Shown: positions 1 through 6,482 of the stretch, in pieces
Numbering within the stretch: position 1 is the stretch's first letter
How the letters are laid out: every line of letters begins with the position of its first letter
Notes under the pieces: model-generated
The model's database searches: none
The model's input: only the letters and a program-made list of their open reading frames with translations
What the model was told of the DNA's origin: nothing
Program-made: the position numbers and the translations under genes
Assembly (NCBI GenBank): GCA_021443605.1
Contig: JABUTQ010000285.1
Location: forward strand, 1 to 6,512
Source: Bacteroidales bacterium
Lineage (GTDB): Bacteria > Bacteroidota > Bacteroidia > Bacteroidales > UBA932
Reading direction: 5' to 3'
Length of the DNA: 6,512 nucleotides

Positions 1-299
1 CCTTCGCACTGTGTCTCCTGAGGACACACACGGCCACAAACTGCCGGCAAGGAGCTGTCGTGAGAAATCACCTCGGCTGCCCCCGCAAAATCGGATGCAA
101 CAATCTTTGCCACAAATCCCGGAATATTGATATGCACGGGGCAGGCATTGACACACTGCGGCACCTTGCAATTCAAGCAGCGCGAAGCCTCGAGCACCGC
201 TTCCTCTTCATTGTATCCGTAACAAACCTCTTCGAAGTTGCGAGCTCTCTCCAATGGGTCCTGCTCCCGAACCTTTATCCTTGTAAATCTGTCTGCCAT
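1..299 (-). CDS. gltA: NADPH-dependent glutamate synthase-like / NfnB large subunit, N-terminal part (runs off window)
   Basis: This is the first 99 codons of a gene that continues past the left edge; the frame is open from ATG at 297-299 to base 1. The translation matches the N-terminal iron-sulfur domain shared by glutamate synthase small subunits, dihydropyrimidine dehydrogenase and NfnB. C41, C44, C49 and C53 form CLNCKVPQCVNACP, followed by HINIPGF, and a second group C88, C92 and C98 forms CGRVCPQETQC. Together these would bind two [4Fe-4S] clusters. The missing part should carry the FAD and NADPH domains. The gene starts two bases after nfnA ends, which supports a two-subunit NADH-dependent reduced ferredoxin:NADP+ oxidoreductase (NfnAB) in the cytoplasm. 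Many databases call this family gltA, the NADPH-dependent glutamate synthase. No large glutamate synthase subunit is visible nearby, so I prefer the Nfn role, but 99 residues cannot exclude glutamate synthesis. The family call is firm; the exact reaction is inferred. Confidence 0.9.
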   Translation of the reverse strand, partial: MADRFTRIKVREQDPLERARNFEEVCYGYNEEEAVLEASRCLNCKVPQCVNACPVHINIPGFVAKIVASDFAGAAEVISHDSSLPAVCGRVCPQETQCE

Positions 300-301
300 A
301 G

Positions 302-1135
302 TTATTTCCTCCCTAATCTGCACATATGGTCCTTATCCTTATACATTCCCTGGCGGCGCATAGCCTCCTCAAAATCAACCTCGTATGCATTGAATTCAGG
401 CCCTTCCACACAAGCGAAGCGAGTCTTTCCACCAACAGTCACTCGGCACGCACCGCACATTCCGGTGGCATCCACCATAAGAGTATTGAGGCTCACCGTG
501 AGGGGAATACCGCTCGGGCGCATCGTCTTGGTGACGAACTTCATCATTATCATCGGCCCGATGGCGACCGCATCGTCGTAACTCTTTCCTTCTGCGAGCA
601 GCTCTTCTATCTTCGCAGTCACCAGTCCCTTGAAGCCCTTTGAGCCGTCGTCTGTACAGATATACAGATTGTCGCACACGGCACTCATCTTATCTTCATA
701 AATCACCATCGATGCATTCTTGGCACCGAGCACCACGTCAACGACCGCCCCCTTCTCGTGGAGATACTTCACCTGCGGATAAACCGGAGCTGTTCCAAGC
801 CCTCCTGCCACAAAAAGGTACCTGCGTCCTTTGAGGTCTGCCATCTTCGTAAACTCCGAAGGGACTCCGAGCGGCCCGAGTACATCGGCAAAAGCCTCTC
901 CAACCTCTCTGGAACATATTTTCCTGGTGGAATCACCTATCTGTTGGGTGACTATTGTCACCGTGCCCCTCTGCTTATCGTAGTCGCTGATTGTCAACGG
1001 CACACGCTCTCCGTGCGAATCGTTTATCACAATGAGGAATTGCCCCGGCAGCGCCGAAGCGGCGATGCGCGGAGCATAGACGTCCATCAAAACAATGTTC
1101 TCTGCAAGTACCTTTTTCTCAATTATCTCAAACAT
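302..1135 (-). CDS. nfnA: Ferredoxin:NADP+ oxidoreductase small subunit (NfnA-like; sulfide/dihydroorotate dehydrogenase-like FAD/NAD-binding protein)
   Basis: This 277-residue protein has the layout of a ferredoxin-NADP reductase-fold subunit with a C-terminal [2Fe-2S] site. An N-terminal FAD-binding barrel (about 1-95) carries RVPLTIS at 44-50. An NAD-binding domain (about 100-215) has GGLGTAPVYP at 111-120 and GPMIMMKFV at 193-201. The C-terminal segment has DATGMCGACRV with D222, C227 and C230, then FACVEGPEF with C242. In NfnA an Asp and three Cys bind the [2Fe-2S] cluster, and all four candidates are here. The length is normal for the family and the protein has no signal peptide, so it is cytoplasmic. 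Paired with the downstream gltA/nfnB, it should take part in electron transfer between NADH, NADPH and ferredoxin. PyrK-type dihydroorotate dehydrogenase subunits are related, but the neighbour and the cluster motif favour Nfn. The start is six bases after the GH9 gene's stop, with no clear Shine-Dalgarno. Bifurcating activity is inferred from the family. Confidence 0.9.
   Translation of the reverse strand: MFEIIEKKVLAENIVLMDVYAPRIAASALPGQFLIVINDSHGERVPLTISDYDKQRGTVTIVTQQIGDSTRKICSREVGEAFADVLGPLGVPSEFTKMADLKGRRYLFVAGGLGTAPVYPQVKYLHEKGAVVDVVLGAKNASMVIYEDKMSAVCDNLYICTDDGSKGFKGLVTAKIEELLAEGKSYDDAVAIGPMIMMKFVTKTMRPSGIPLTVSLNTLMVDATGMCGACRVTVGGKTRFACVEGPEFNAYEVDFEEAMRRQGMYKDKDHMCRLGRK
308..314 (-). 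promoter_or_regulatory. Strong Shine-Dalgarno site for gltA/nfnB
   Basis: The minus strand reads AGGGAGG eight bases before the gltA ATG at 299. It lies inside the last codons of nfnA (Leu-Gly-Arg). It supports the chosen start of the partial gene and suggests translational coupling with nfnA, whose stop codon is two bases away from the ATG. None of the other gene starts in the window has a comparable site. Confidence 0.75.
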
Positions 1136-1141
1136 AATCGT

Positions 1142-3646
1142 TTATAGTCTGTCAAAATTATATCCTTTTTTCTTCAGATTCTTTATAATCTCTTCAAGAT
1201 GATAGTAGAGCCTGTCTGTGCGAGACTCCACAATGCCCGGATGCAACAAGATGAAAGAGCCGCCAAGACCGTTTTGTGCCTCGAACTTATAGAGGGCATC
1301 CAAAAGGACTTTGCTCGATTTGTAGTTTTTCATATCGGGAGTTGTGTAGTCTGCCGGAGTGGCTGTCCCGGGGGTATAGTTGAACACCTTCAGGCCGAGT
1401 GTCTCGAGGAGACTGACGCTTTCAGCGTTATAATGCTCATACGGAGGAAGATACCACTGCGCATCGGATGCTTTCACACCAAATTTTGCAAGCTCCGCAT
1501 AATTTTTCTGCAAGTCTGTAATGATGCTGTCTGCCGACATAAGCGAAGGACGATCCGCTCCCCAATCGGCATAAAGAACGTGATTGTCTGAATGACCGCC
1601 GAGATAGTGACCTTCTTTCAATATCCTTTCAATCAACGGTTTGAACTCTGCCTTGCGAAGCGCATTGCCGGTCATGAAGAACGAGGCCTTCACTCCTGCC
1701 TTCTTGAGGGCATTGAGTATATACTCTCCACCTACAAAGTTTTCATCAGCGGAAAAAACGAAGCGGACTGTCTTGGAGTCGGGATTGAGACGGACAATCG
1801 CTCCGAAGGCATCTTTCTCGACTTTTTCCTTTTGCTGAGCTGCGCCGTCTTCTGCCATTTGTGCAAAGTAATAGCAGAGACCTGCGGCTCCGTCCATTGT
1901 AGGCTCGTTGCTTGAATAATCCCCTATGTCATCGTGATATACGGCAATGCCTTTGTTAAAATCTGCAAAAGTATCTGGTTTTGTGAGACTTGAGCCGGCT
2001 CTTTCTTGGAACAGGACATTGTAGATGGGGCCATCGACCAGACCGCCGACGGGGAGTCTCACACCCAAGCTGTTGTATGAACAGTGGGGATCGACCGGAG
2101 TATCATAGCCGGGAACATTGGCCTCGGGAAGCCCTACAATCATAGTTGTGCCCCAAGGGTTGCAGCCGAGAAGCCAGTCGCGAAGGGCAGTTTCCATTTC
2201 AAGGAACTGCTCGTCTCCGGTGGCACGACGATAGAGATTCGCCTGAGTCACTGCGGCGGAAGTGAGGTTTGATGAGCACCAGATATAAGGGACTCCGTGC
2301 ATAAACGGATCTGCACCGGCGTTATCTTTCAAACACTGAAGACCTTGGCGCATAAAATCCTGATATTTCTTTGCAATCTCCTCGTCATCGGCGGTTGCGA
2401 GGTAATAGTGACCGAGGTTAATGAACGGATACCACTGATAGTGATGGTAGTAATTCTGGCAATTGGGCCAGAAAGTGGGGAACATCCACGGAGAAATCGG
2501 CTCCAAATCGCCCCAATAGTTTGCCTTCTTGAGCCAGGAAGCATCTTTACCTGAGTTATAGATGGTGGCTGCAGCAAGCTCAATATCATCTACATAGCTG
2601 TCTTCTTCGTAAAAATAGGGAGACACGAGGCAAGCGGTCTGGGTGTTGCCGGGGAACTCCTCTGCAAAATCGAATGCGGGGACAACCTTAGCCTCAATCT
2701 CAGCGGCAAATTCGGGATAGTACTGTTTCATCACCTTTGCGCCGAGGGCAAATGTTGATGCAAATTTTCCGGCTGCAGACGAAACGCCTGTGGTGCGGTT
2801 GATATATTTTCCAAGCCCCTGAGGCTTTCCGGTCACGAAATAGACACAACGGCCTGTCCCTTTGCCCCATCCGTAATCTACACTATCCTTGTAAGGCATA
2901 CGGAACCCCGCGTGGTCACGGTCGTCGGCAATCTGATAGTACATCTCCTTGGGGGCGGGGTTCATCTTGTTCACCCAATCGAGACCCCACTTGGCCTCGT
3001 CCACGATATCGGGGATTCCGTTGGCACCTTTGCGGCCGGTGGCATCATATTCGTCCTTGAACACAGACTTGTCTTTTGCCTGGTCGTATGCGAATAAAAG
3101 ATGGTAACAAGCTGTGGCAGAGGTGGTAAGATACTGGAGATAGTCTGTAGCATCATGCCATCCGCCGGTTACATCTATATGCTGGCCGCTCTTGGTGGGA
3201 TGATCCACGATATAGCCATCGTGCTGATGGCACAGAGCCTCATTTTCAGGATTGTCCCCGCAGCGCTGGTGCCTCAGATATTTGAGCATAAAATCGGCAG
3301 TGCCGTCGTATGCGTGGGCAGAAATTTTGAAAGCCGCAGACTTCACGCCGGCGGCTTCGATATAATATCCTCCTTCATTTTTTACGGATGAGAAGTCGAG
3401 CCTGTAGGCGGTATTCAAAGCCCACTTCGAGGCATCAGACTTGATTCCCTTTCCGGAATAGACAGCCTCACCTGTCTTTGCGTCACGGACGGTGAAATCG
3501 CCTTTTACGGCATCAAGGGAAATTAGCACTGCAACTTTCTTGTCTTCAGGGAGATATCCCACCTGATTGACTCTGATCCAGCTCTGTGCGCCCGCACTTG
3601 CAAAAAGTACGAAAAGGCAGAAAGCCAGGGAAACGATTTTTTTCAT
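1142..3646 (-). CDS. Secreted GH9 glycoside hydrolase (cellulase family) fused to C-terminal polysaccharide deacetylase (CE4/NodB) domain
   Basis: This 834-residue protein is predicted to be exported. Residues 1-20 form a type I signal peptide ending in AGA before QS, with no lipobox. An Ig-like CelD N-terminal domain follows (about 23-108, starting IRVNQVGYLP). The GH9 catalytic domain spans about 112-598. GGWHDATDYLQY (161-172) holds the paired aspartates D165 and D168, DPHCS holds H521, and NEPTMDGAAGLCYYFA (580-595) holds the likely acid E581. A short charged linker leads to a NodB-type domain (about 625-834) with HSDNH (H685, H689), LPPY (733-736) and LLHPG (H802). Its first motif reads FSADE (631-635) instead of TFDDG: the metal-binding aspartate is kept (D634), but the usual base aspartate is Ala633. 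GH9 enzymes cut beta-1,4-glucans such as cellulose, xyloglucan or mixed-linkage glucan, and CE4 domains remove N- or O-acetyl groups. The true substrate cannot be read from sequence. There is no type IX secretion tail, so the periplasm is the likely location. A candidate promoter lies 36 bases upstream, and nfnA follows after six bases. Confidence 0.93.
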   Translation of the reverse strand: MKKIVSLAFCLFVLFASAGAQSWIRVNQVGYLPEDKKVAVLISLDAVKGDFTVRDAKTGEAVYSGKGIKSDASKWALNTAYRLDFSSVKNEGGYYIEAAGVKSAAFKISAHAYDGTADFMLKYLRHQRCGDNPENEALCHQHDGYIVDHPTKSGQHIDVTGGWHDATDYLQYLTTSATACYHLLFAYDQAKDKSVFKDEYDATGRKGANGIPDIVDEAKWGLDWVNKMNPAPKEMYYQIADDRDHAGFRMPYKDSVDYGWGKGTGRCVYFVTGKPQGLGKYINRTTGVSSAAGKFASTFALGAKVMKQYYPEFAAEIEAKVVPAFDFAEEFPGNTQTACLVSPYFYEEDSYVDDIELAAATIYNSGKDASWLKKANYWGDLEPISPWMFPTFWPNCQNYYHHYQWYPFINLGHYYLATADDEEIAKKYQDFMRQGLQCLKDNAGADPFMHGVPYIWCSSNLTSAAVTQANLYRRATGDEQFLEMETALRDWLLGCNPWGTTMIVGLPEANVPGYDTPVDPHCSYNSLGVRLPVGGLVDGPIYNVLFQERAGSSLTKPDTFADFNKGIAVYHDDIGDYSSNEPTMDGAAGLCYYFAQMAEDGAAQQKEKVEKDAFGAIVRLNPDSKTVRFVFSADENFVGGEYILNALKKAGVKASFFMTGNALRKAEFKPLIERILKEGHYLGGHSDNHVLYADWGADRPSLMSADSIITDLQKNYAELAKFGVKASDAQWYLPPYEHYNAESVSLLETLGLKVFNYTPGTATPADYTTPDMKNYKSSKVLLDALYKFEAQNGLGGSFILLHPGIVESRTDRLYYHLEEIIKNLKKKGYNFDRL

Positions 3647-3654
3647 AACAGTTA

Positions 3655-3681
3655 TAGTTTGAGTTGTATTAGTTCAAACTA
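3655..3681. repeat. Short perfect inverted repeat in the GH9 leader
   Basis: TAGTTTGA at 3655-3662 is the exact reverse complement of TCAAACTA at 3674-3681, giving 8-base arms around an 11-base spacer. It abuts the candidate -7 box on its downstream side, so it would cover the transcription start and early leader. It could be an operator for a dimeric regulator, a weak mRNA hairpin, or chance in AT-rich DNA. Nothing identifies a regulator. Confidence 0.4.
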
Positions 3682-3689
3682 CAAAGTTA
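3682..3689 (-). promoter_or_regulatory. Candidate Bacteroidetes -7 promoter box for the GH9-nfnA-gltA transcript
   Basis: The minus strand reads TAACTTTG, an exact match to the Bacteroidetes -7 consensus TAnnTTTG. It lies 35 bases before the GH9 ATG, which would give a leader of about 30 bases. It is in the 107-base intergenic region 3647-3753, the largest gap between genes here. A matching -33 TTG element is not clear, as the expected position is T-rich. The rest of the gap shows no hairpin followed by a T-run, so no terminator for the preceding HMA gene was found. Confidence 0.5.
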
Positions 3690-3753
3690 CGAAGCTCTTG
3701 CGAAATTCGGGAAAAAAGTTGCGGAATCGTAAAAATTGATGTGAAGATGACTG

Positions 3754-4062
3754 TTATTTCTTCTCTTCGGCAGCGTAGCCAAGTTTCTCGATGGCTTTCT
3801 GAAGGTTTTCCTTTGTGGTTTTCTTGTTGTCGAATTTGAAATAGATGGTCTTCTCTTCGAGATTGACTTTGAGGTCTTTTACACCTTTTTCGTAAGGGAG
3901 TTTGGCCTCAACTTTCTTCACGCAGTTTTTGCAGTCGATATTGGTCACAAATGTAACCTCTTCGACATTGGCCTTTTTCTTTTCATCTTGTGAAGCATAA
4001 GCATTTACGCCGATAAACATTGCGATTACAGCGATAAGGGTGATTTTAATAACCTGTTTCAT
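3754..4062 (-). CDS. Small secreted heavy-metal-associated (HMA) domain protein
   Basis: This 102-residue protein has a signal peptide (basic MKQVIK, a hydrophobic stretch to about residue 19, cleavage probably after AYA at 21-23). A Lys/Glu-rich spacer and then a single HMA domain (about 34-98) follow. The metal site reads NIDCKNCVKKVEAKL, with C44 and C47 in the CxxC arrangement that binds soft metals such as Cu(I) in copper chaperones and MerP-like proteins. The canonical GMTC is changed to NIDC. The segments GVKDLKVNLEEKTIYFKF and IEKLGYAAEE fit the later strands and final helix of the fold. The protein should be periplasmic. It follows the TonB-dependent receptor by 41 bases without an obvious promoter or terminator, so the two are probably co-transcribed and may pass metal from receptor to periplasmic carrier. 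The metal identity is inferred. There is no clear Shine-Dalgarno; the leader is AT-rich. Confidence 0.88.
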   Translation of the reverse strand: MKQVIKITLIAVIAMFIGVNAYASQDEKKKANVEEVTFVTNIDCKNCVKKVEAKLPYEKGVKDLKVNLEEKTIYFKFDNKKTTKENLQKAIEKLGYAAEEKK

Positions 4063-4103
4063 AATAAGTTGTATTTTAATGATTTATATTGTTTGTTAAG
4101 ATA

Positions 4104-6383
4104 TTATTTCCAAAGAGTATATCGAAGACCGATGTAGAATTTGCGTCCCATCAGCGGCCCCCATACACAACTGGCGTTGAAATCTGAGGCAAAAGGCGTG
4201 CCCGCATTCAAGATGGGGTCGTGTTGTCTGAAATTGGTGATATTTTCGCATCCCACATATATCTCGAAACCGCTGAACTTCTTGGTAATCTGAGCATAAA
4301 GCATAGGATAGATGGGTGAAAAATCATCCTTCATAAATGAGTAGAGCTTCATCGGGCCGTTCAACTGGGCAGTGAAGTCGAATATCCATTTCTGCATCGC
4401 GGTGGCATACTGGAGATTGAGCACCGCCTTGTAACGGCTTGTCATAGGACGCTCCACAAGCTCCGGTTTTTTGGTATCCGGATTAATCATCGTAACCTTG
4501 GCATCCGTATATCTGAAAGTTGCAACCAGATTGAACCCTTCGAAAAGGTCGGAAGAAAAATCTGCCTGATAAGTGTTAGTGAAAGATCTGCCGCCACTGA
4601 TATCCTTTAACGAATAGAAAACCGTAGCATTGCCATTGAATAGATTCTGGTCTGCAACCAACTGATTTATAAAGTCATTACGGAAATATTCAAAGCTCAG
4701 GAAGGTATTGTCCTCATAGCCGAACGGAAGATATATGGTGGCATTTCCGCCATACGTCCATGCCTCTTCCAGTCCAAACGGGCCGCAAAGACTTTTGTCT
4801 GATAATATGGTACTACCCGACATTACTCCCAATTCTCCACCGGTTGAGAGCACTCCCATATTGTCTGTCAGGGGGATTGGTGTGCTGAAACCTCGCCCTC
4901 CGGAGAATCTTAGGTCAAGATTTTCGGTGACACTCCATTTGAGGGTTGCGCGAGGGGCGAACAACACCCCATAGAGGGAATTGTAGTCAACTCGAGCACC
5001 AACCACAGCAGTAAACGTATCCCCGTTCAGATAGGTATATTCTCCGAAAATGCCGGCCACAGTCTCGCTGAACTTCCCCTTGTCTTCCATAAATCCGCTA
5101 TATGGAGATTTCATCTTATATTCCTGATTATAAAAATCATACACGACGGACGCCCCCACTTCAAAATGGTGATTCTCGTTTCTATTGTTCTGATAGAGGA
5201 AGTTGAGGAATCCTGAAGTCTGACTGCCGAGGTACGACTTGCGGCCAAAGTACGAATCCATCTTGTAGTAGTTGAAGTCGGATACGACCGCTATAGAGGA
5301 ATTTTGATCTTCATCGAGAGGATAACCCACTTTCACATAGCCGTTTATATTCTGATTCTTGATACGCGAACCCCACAAATCGGAAGTAAAGTGATCCATC
5401 GTGTTTTTGTAATCGTTTTGCCCGCCGAGACGGTCGTCCTGAAGGGCTTTTATACCAAACCGAATCTGAAGGCCGTTGTCTCCGTTGTAATAGAGCCACC
5501 TGTTCTGAAGTGAAAACTGGTTGCTTGAAGGGTCGTCGCGAAATCCGTCCTTATTGTGGTCCATAGATGCCAGAGTGCCGGAGTAGTGGGCAAGGATAAT
5601 TGTATTCCATTTCTGACTAAACTGCAAAGCAGATACGACATTTGCCTCAAGCATATAGTCTGAACTGCCGTAAACGTTTACATATAAAGGAGTTTCGTCT
5701 GTTGGTTTGCGATGCTCCATATTGATTTGTCCAGTAATTGCGCCATTGCCATTGACCACGGATGAGGGGCCTTTGGCAATCTGAATGCTTTCGAGCCACT
5801 GACCGGGGACGTATGACAATCCGAAGGGAGCGGCTATCCCTCTCATCACTGGGCGGTTTTCGTCCAACATCGAAGTATAGGTGCCGGAAAGGCCGAGGAG
5901 CTTGATTTGTTTTGCTCCTGTAATGGCATCTGAATATCCGACAGTGACACTTGCGGAATTTTCAAAACTCTCGGCAAGACTGCAGCAAGCCATCTTGCAA
6001 AGGCCAGCCGCGGTGATGACTTCCGTTTTTATGGGCTTGCCTTTCATCAAGGTGGACTGGCGTGCCGTGATTACCGATTCATCAACTTCGTTGCTGCCTG
6101 TGAGATAGAAATCTGCAGATTTCATCCCGGGAGTAACAATCACAGTATCACGCGAGTAGCCGACGTATGTTGCTACAAGGGTGCTCTTGCTCTTGACTTC
6201 GAGGGTAAATACTCCGTCGGCATCGGTTTCGAGCAGCTTTTCCGCTTCGATATGATAAACCTGGGCAAATGGGAGGCGCTCGGTCTTGCCGTTGGAGCTC
6301 CTATAATATACCGTGCCGGTAAAAACTTGAGCCGAAGATGCAAGGGAAATTATTGATAATAAGATGGTTAAAATATGTTTCAT
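4104..6383 (-). CDS. TonB-dependent outer-membrane receptor with Cys-rich plug motif, probable metal transport
   Basis: This protein has 759 residues from the chosen start. An ATG 15 bases further upstream (6396-6398) would add MESYQ, but starting at 6383 gives a standard signal peptide (MKHILTILLSIISLASSAQ). Residues 20-95 form a carboxypeptidase-regulatory-like domain. A TonB-box-like ESVITAR lies at 102-108 and a plug domain at about 115-225, containing QIKLLGLSGTYTSMLDE and ESIQIAKGPSSVVNGNGAITGQI. The remainder is a beta-barrel ending YIGLRYTLWK. The plug has CKMACC at 129-134 followed by SLAESFENSASV. From memory, a similar motif recurs in Bacteroidetes receptors encoded beside HMA proteins, as here. 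The length is well below SusC proteins (about 1000 residues) and there is no SusD partner, so glycan import is unlikely. Uptake of a metal or metal complex is the best inference. The barrel also holds DHNKDGFRD at 275-283, resembling an EF-hand-like calcium loop. A repeat cluster begins 25 bases upstream, and no clear promoter is visible. Confidence 0.92.
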   Translation of the reverse strand: MKHILTILLSIISLASSAQVFTGTVYYRSSNGKTERLPFAQVYHIEAEKLLETDADGVFTLEVKSKSTLVATYVGYSRDTVIVTPGMKSADFYLTGSNEVDESVITARQSTLMKGKPIKTEVITAAGLCKMACCSLAESFENSASVTVGYSDAITGAKQIKLLGLSGTYTSMLDENRPVMRGIAAPFGLSYVPGQWLESIQIAKGPSSVVNGNGAITGQINMEHRKPTDETPLYVNVYGSSDYMLEANVVSALQFSQKWNTIILAHYSGTLASMDHNKDGFRDDPSSNQFSLQNRWLYYNGDNGLQIRFGIKALQDDRLGGQNDYKNTMDHFTSDLWGSRIKNQNINGYVKVGYPLDEDQNSSIAVVSDFNYYKMDSYFGRKSYLGSQTSGFLNFLYQNNRNENHHFEVGASVVYDFYNQEYKMKSPYSGFMEDKGKFSETVAGIFGEYTYLNGDTFTAVVGARVDYNSLYGVLFAPRATLKWSVTENLDLRFSGGRGFSTPIPLTDNMGVLSTGGELGVMSGSTILSDKSLCGPFGLEEAWTYGGNATIYLPFGYEDNTFLSFEYFRNDFINQLVADQNLFNGNATVFYSLKDISGGRSFTNTYQADFSSDLFEGFNLVATFRYTDAKVTMINPDTKKPELVERPMTSRYKAVLNLQYATAMQKWIFDFTAQLNGPMKLYSFMKDDFSPIYPMLYAQITKKFSGFEIYVGCENITNFRQHDPILNAGTPFASDFNASCVWGPLMGRKFYIGLRYTLWK

Positions 6384-6407
6384 TTGATATGATTCCATAG
6401 GTTATTT

Positions 6408-6482
6408 GTCATTCTGAGCGACAGCGAAGAAGATTTTCGCACAATGCCACTCGGGGAGATCCTTCACTTCGTTCAGGATGAC
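6408..6482. repeat. Imperfect inverted repeat, intergenic GTCATTCTGAGCG-type element
   Basis: The left arm at 6408-6433 begins GTCATTCTGAGCGACAGCGA. The right arm at 6457-6482 ends CTTCGTTCAGGATGAC, and its reverse complement begins GTCATCCTGAACGAAGTGAA. The arms agree at most positions, with one extra base and several substitutions, some compatible with G-U pairs. Such GTCATTCTGAGCG arms are, to my recollection, a recurrent intergenic repeat in Bacteroidales and other bacteria, like REP elements. The element is non-coding and lies just upstream of the receptor gene. Confidence 0.7.

Noticed and set aside
60..581. Long plus-strand open frame of 173 codons
   Set aside because: It lies antisense across the gltA start and the nfnA end, shows no recognisable domain, and both opposing minus-strand frames match known families with intact motifs.
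758..1147. Plus-strand open frame of 129 codons opposite nfnA
   Set aside because: It is entirely antisense to a well-supported gene and its composition is that of a shadow frame, with no family resemblance.
1153..1160. TAATTTTG on the minus strand, a match to TAnnTTTG just before nfnA
   Set aside because: It falls within the last codons of the GH9 gene (Tyr-Asn-Phe-Asp), there is no -33 element at the right distance, and the leader would be only about 12 bases. It is probably a chance match, though an internal promoter is not excluded.
3690..3753. Possible terminator after the HMA gene (minus-strand TTTTTT near 3712-3717)
   Set aside because: No stable hairpin precedes the T-run on the minus strand. 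The near-repeats TTGCGAAATTCG and TTGCGGAATCG are direct, not inverted.
4104..6383. Reading the receptor as a SusC-type glycan importer serving the GH9 enzyme
   Set aside because: The protein is about 250 residues shorter than typical SusC proteins, no SusD gene is present, and the plug Cys motif and HMA neighbour point to metal handling instead.
6384..6398. Five-residue upstream extension (MESYQ) of the receptor
   Set aside because: The internal Met gives a textbook signal peptide with a basic N-terminus, and neither start has a Shine-Dalgarno site to favour the longer form.
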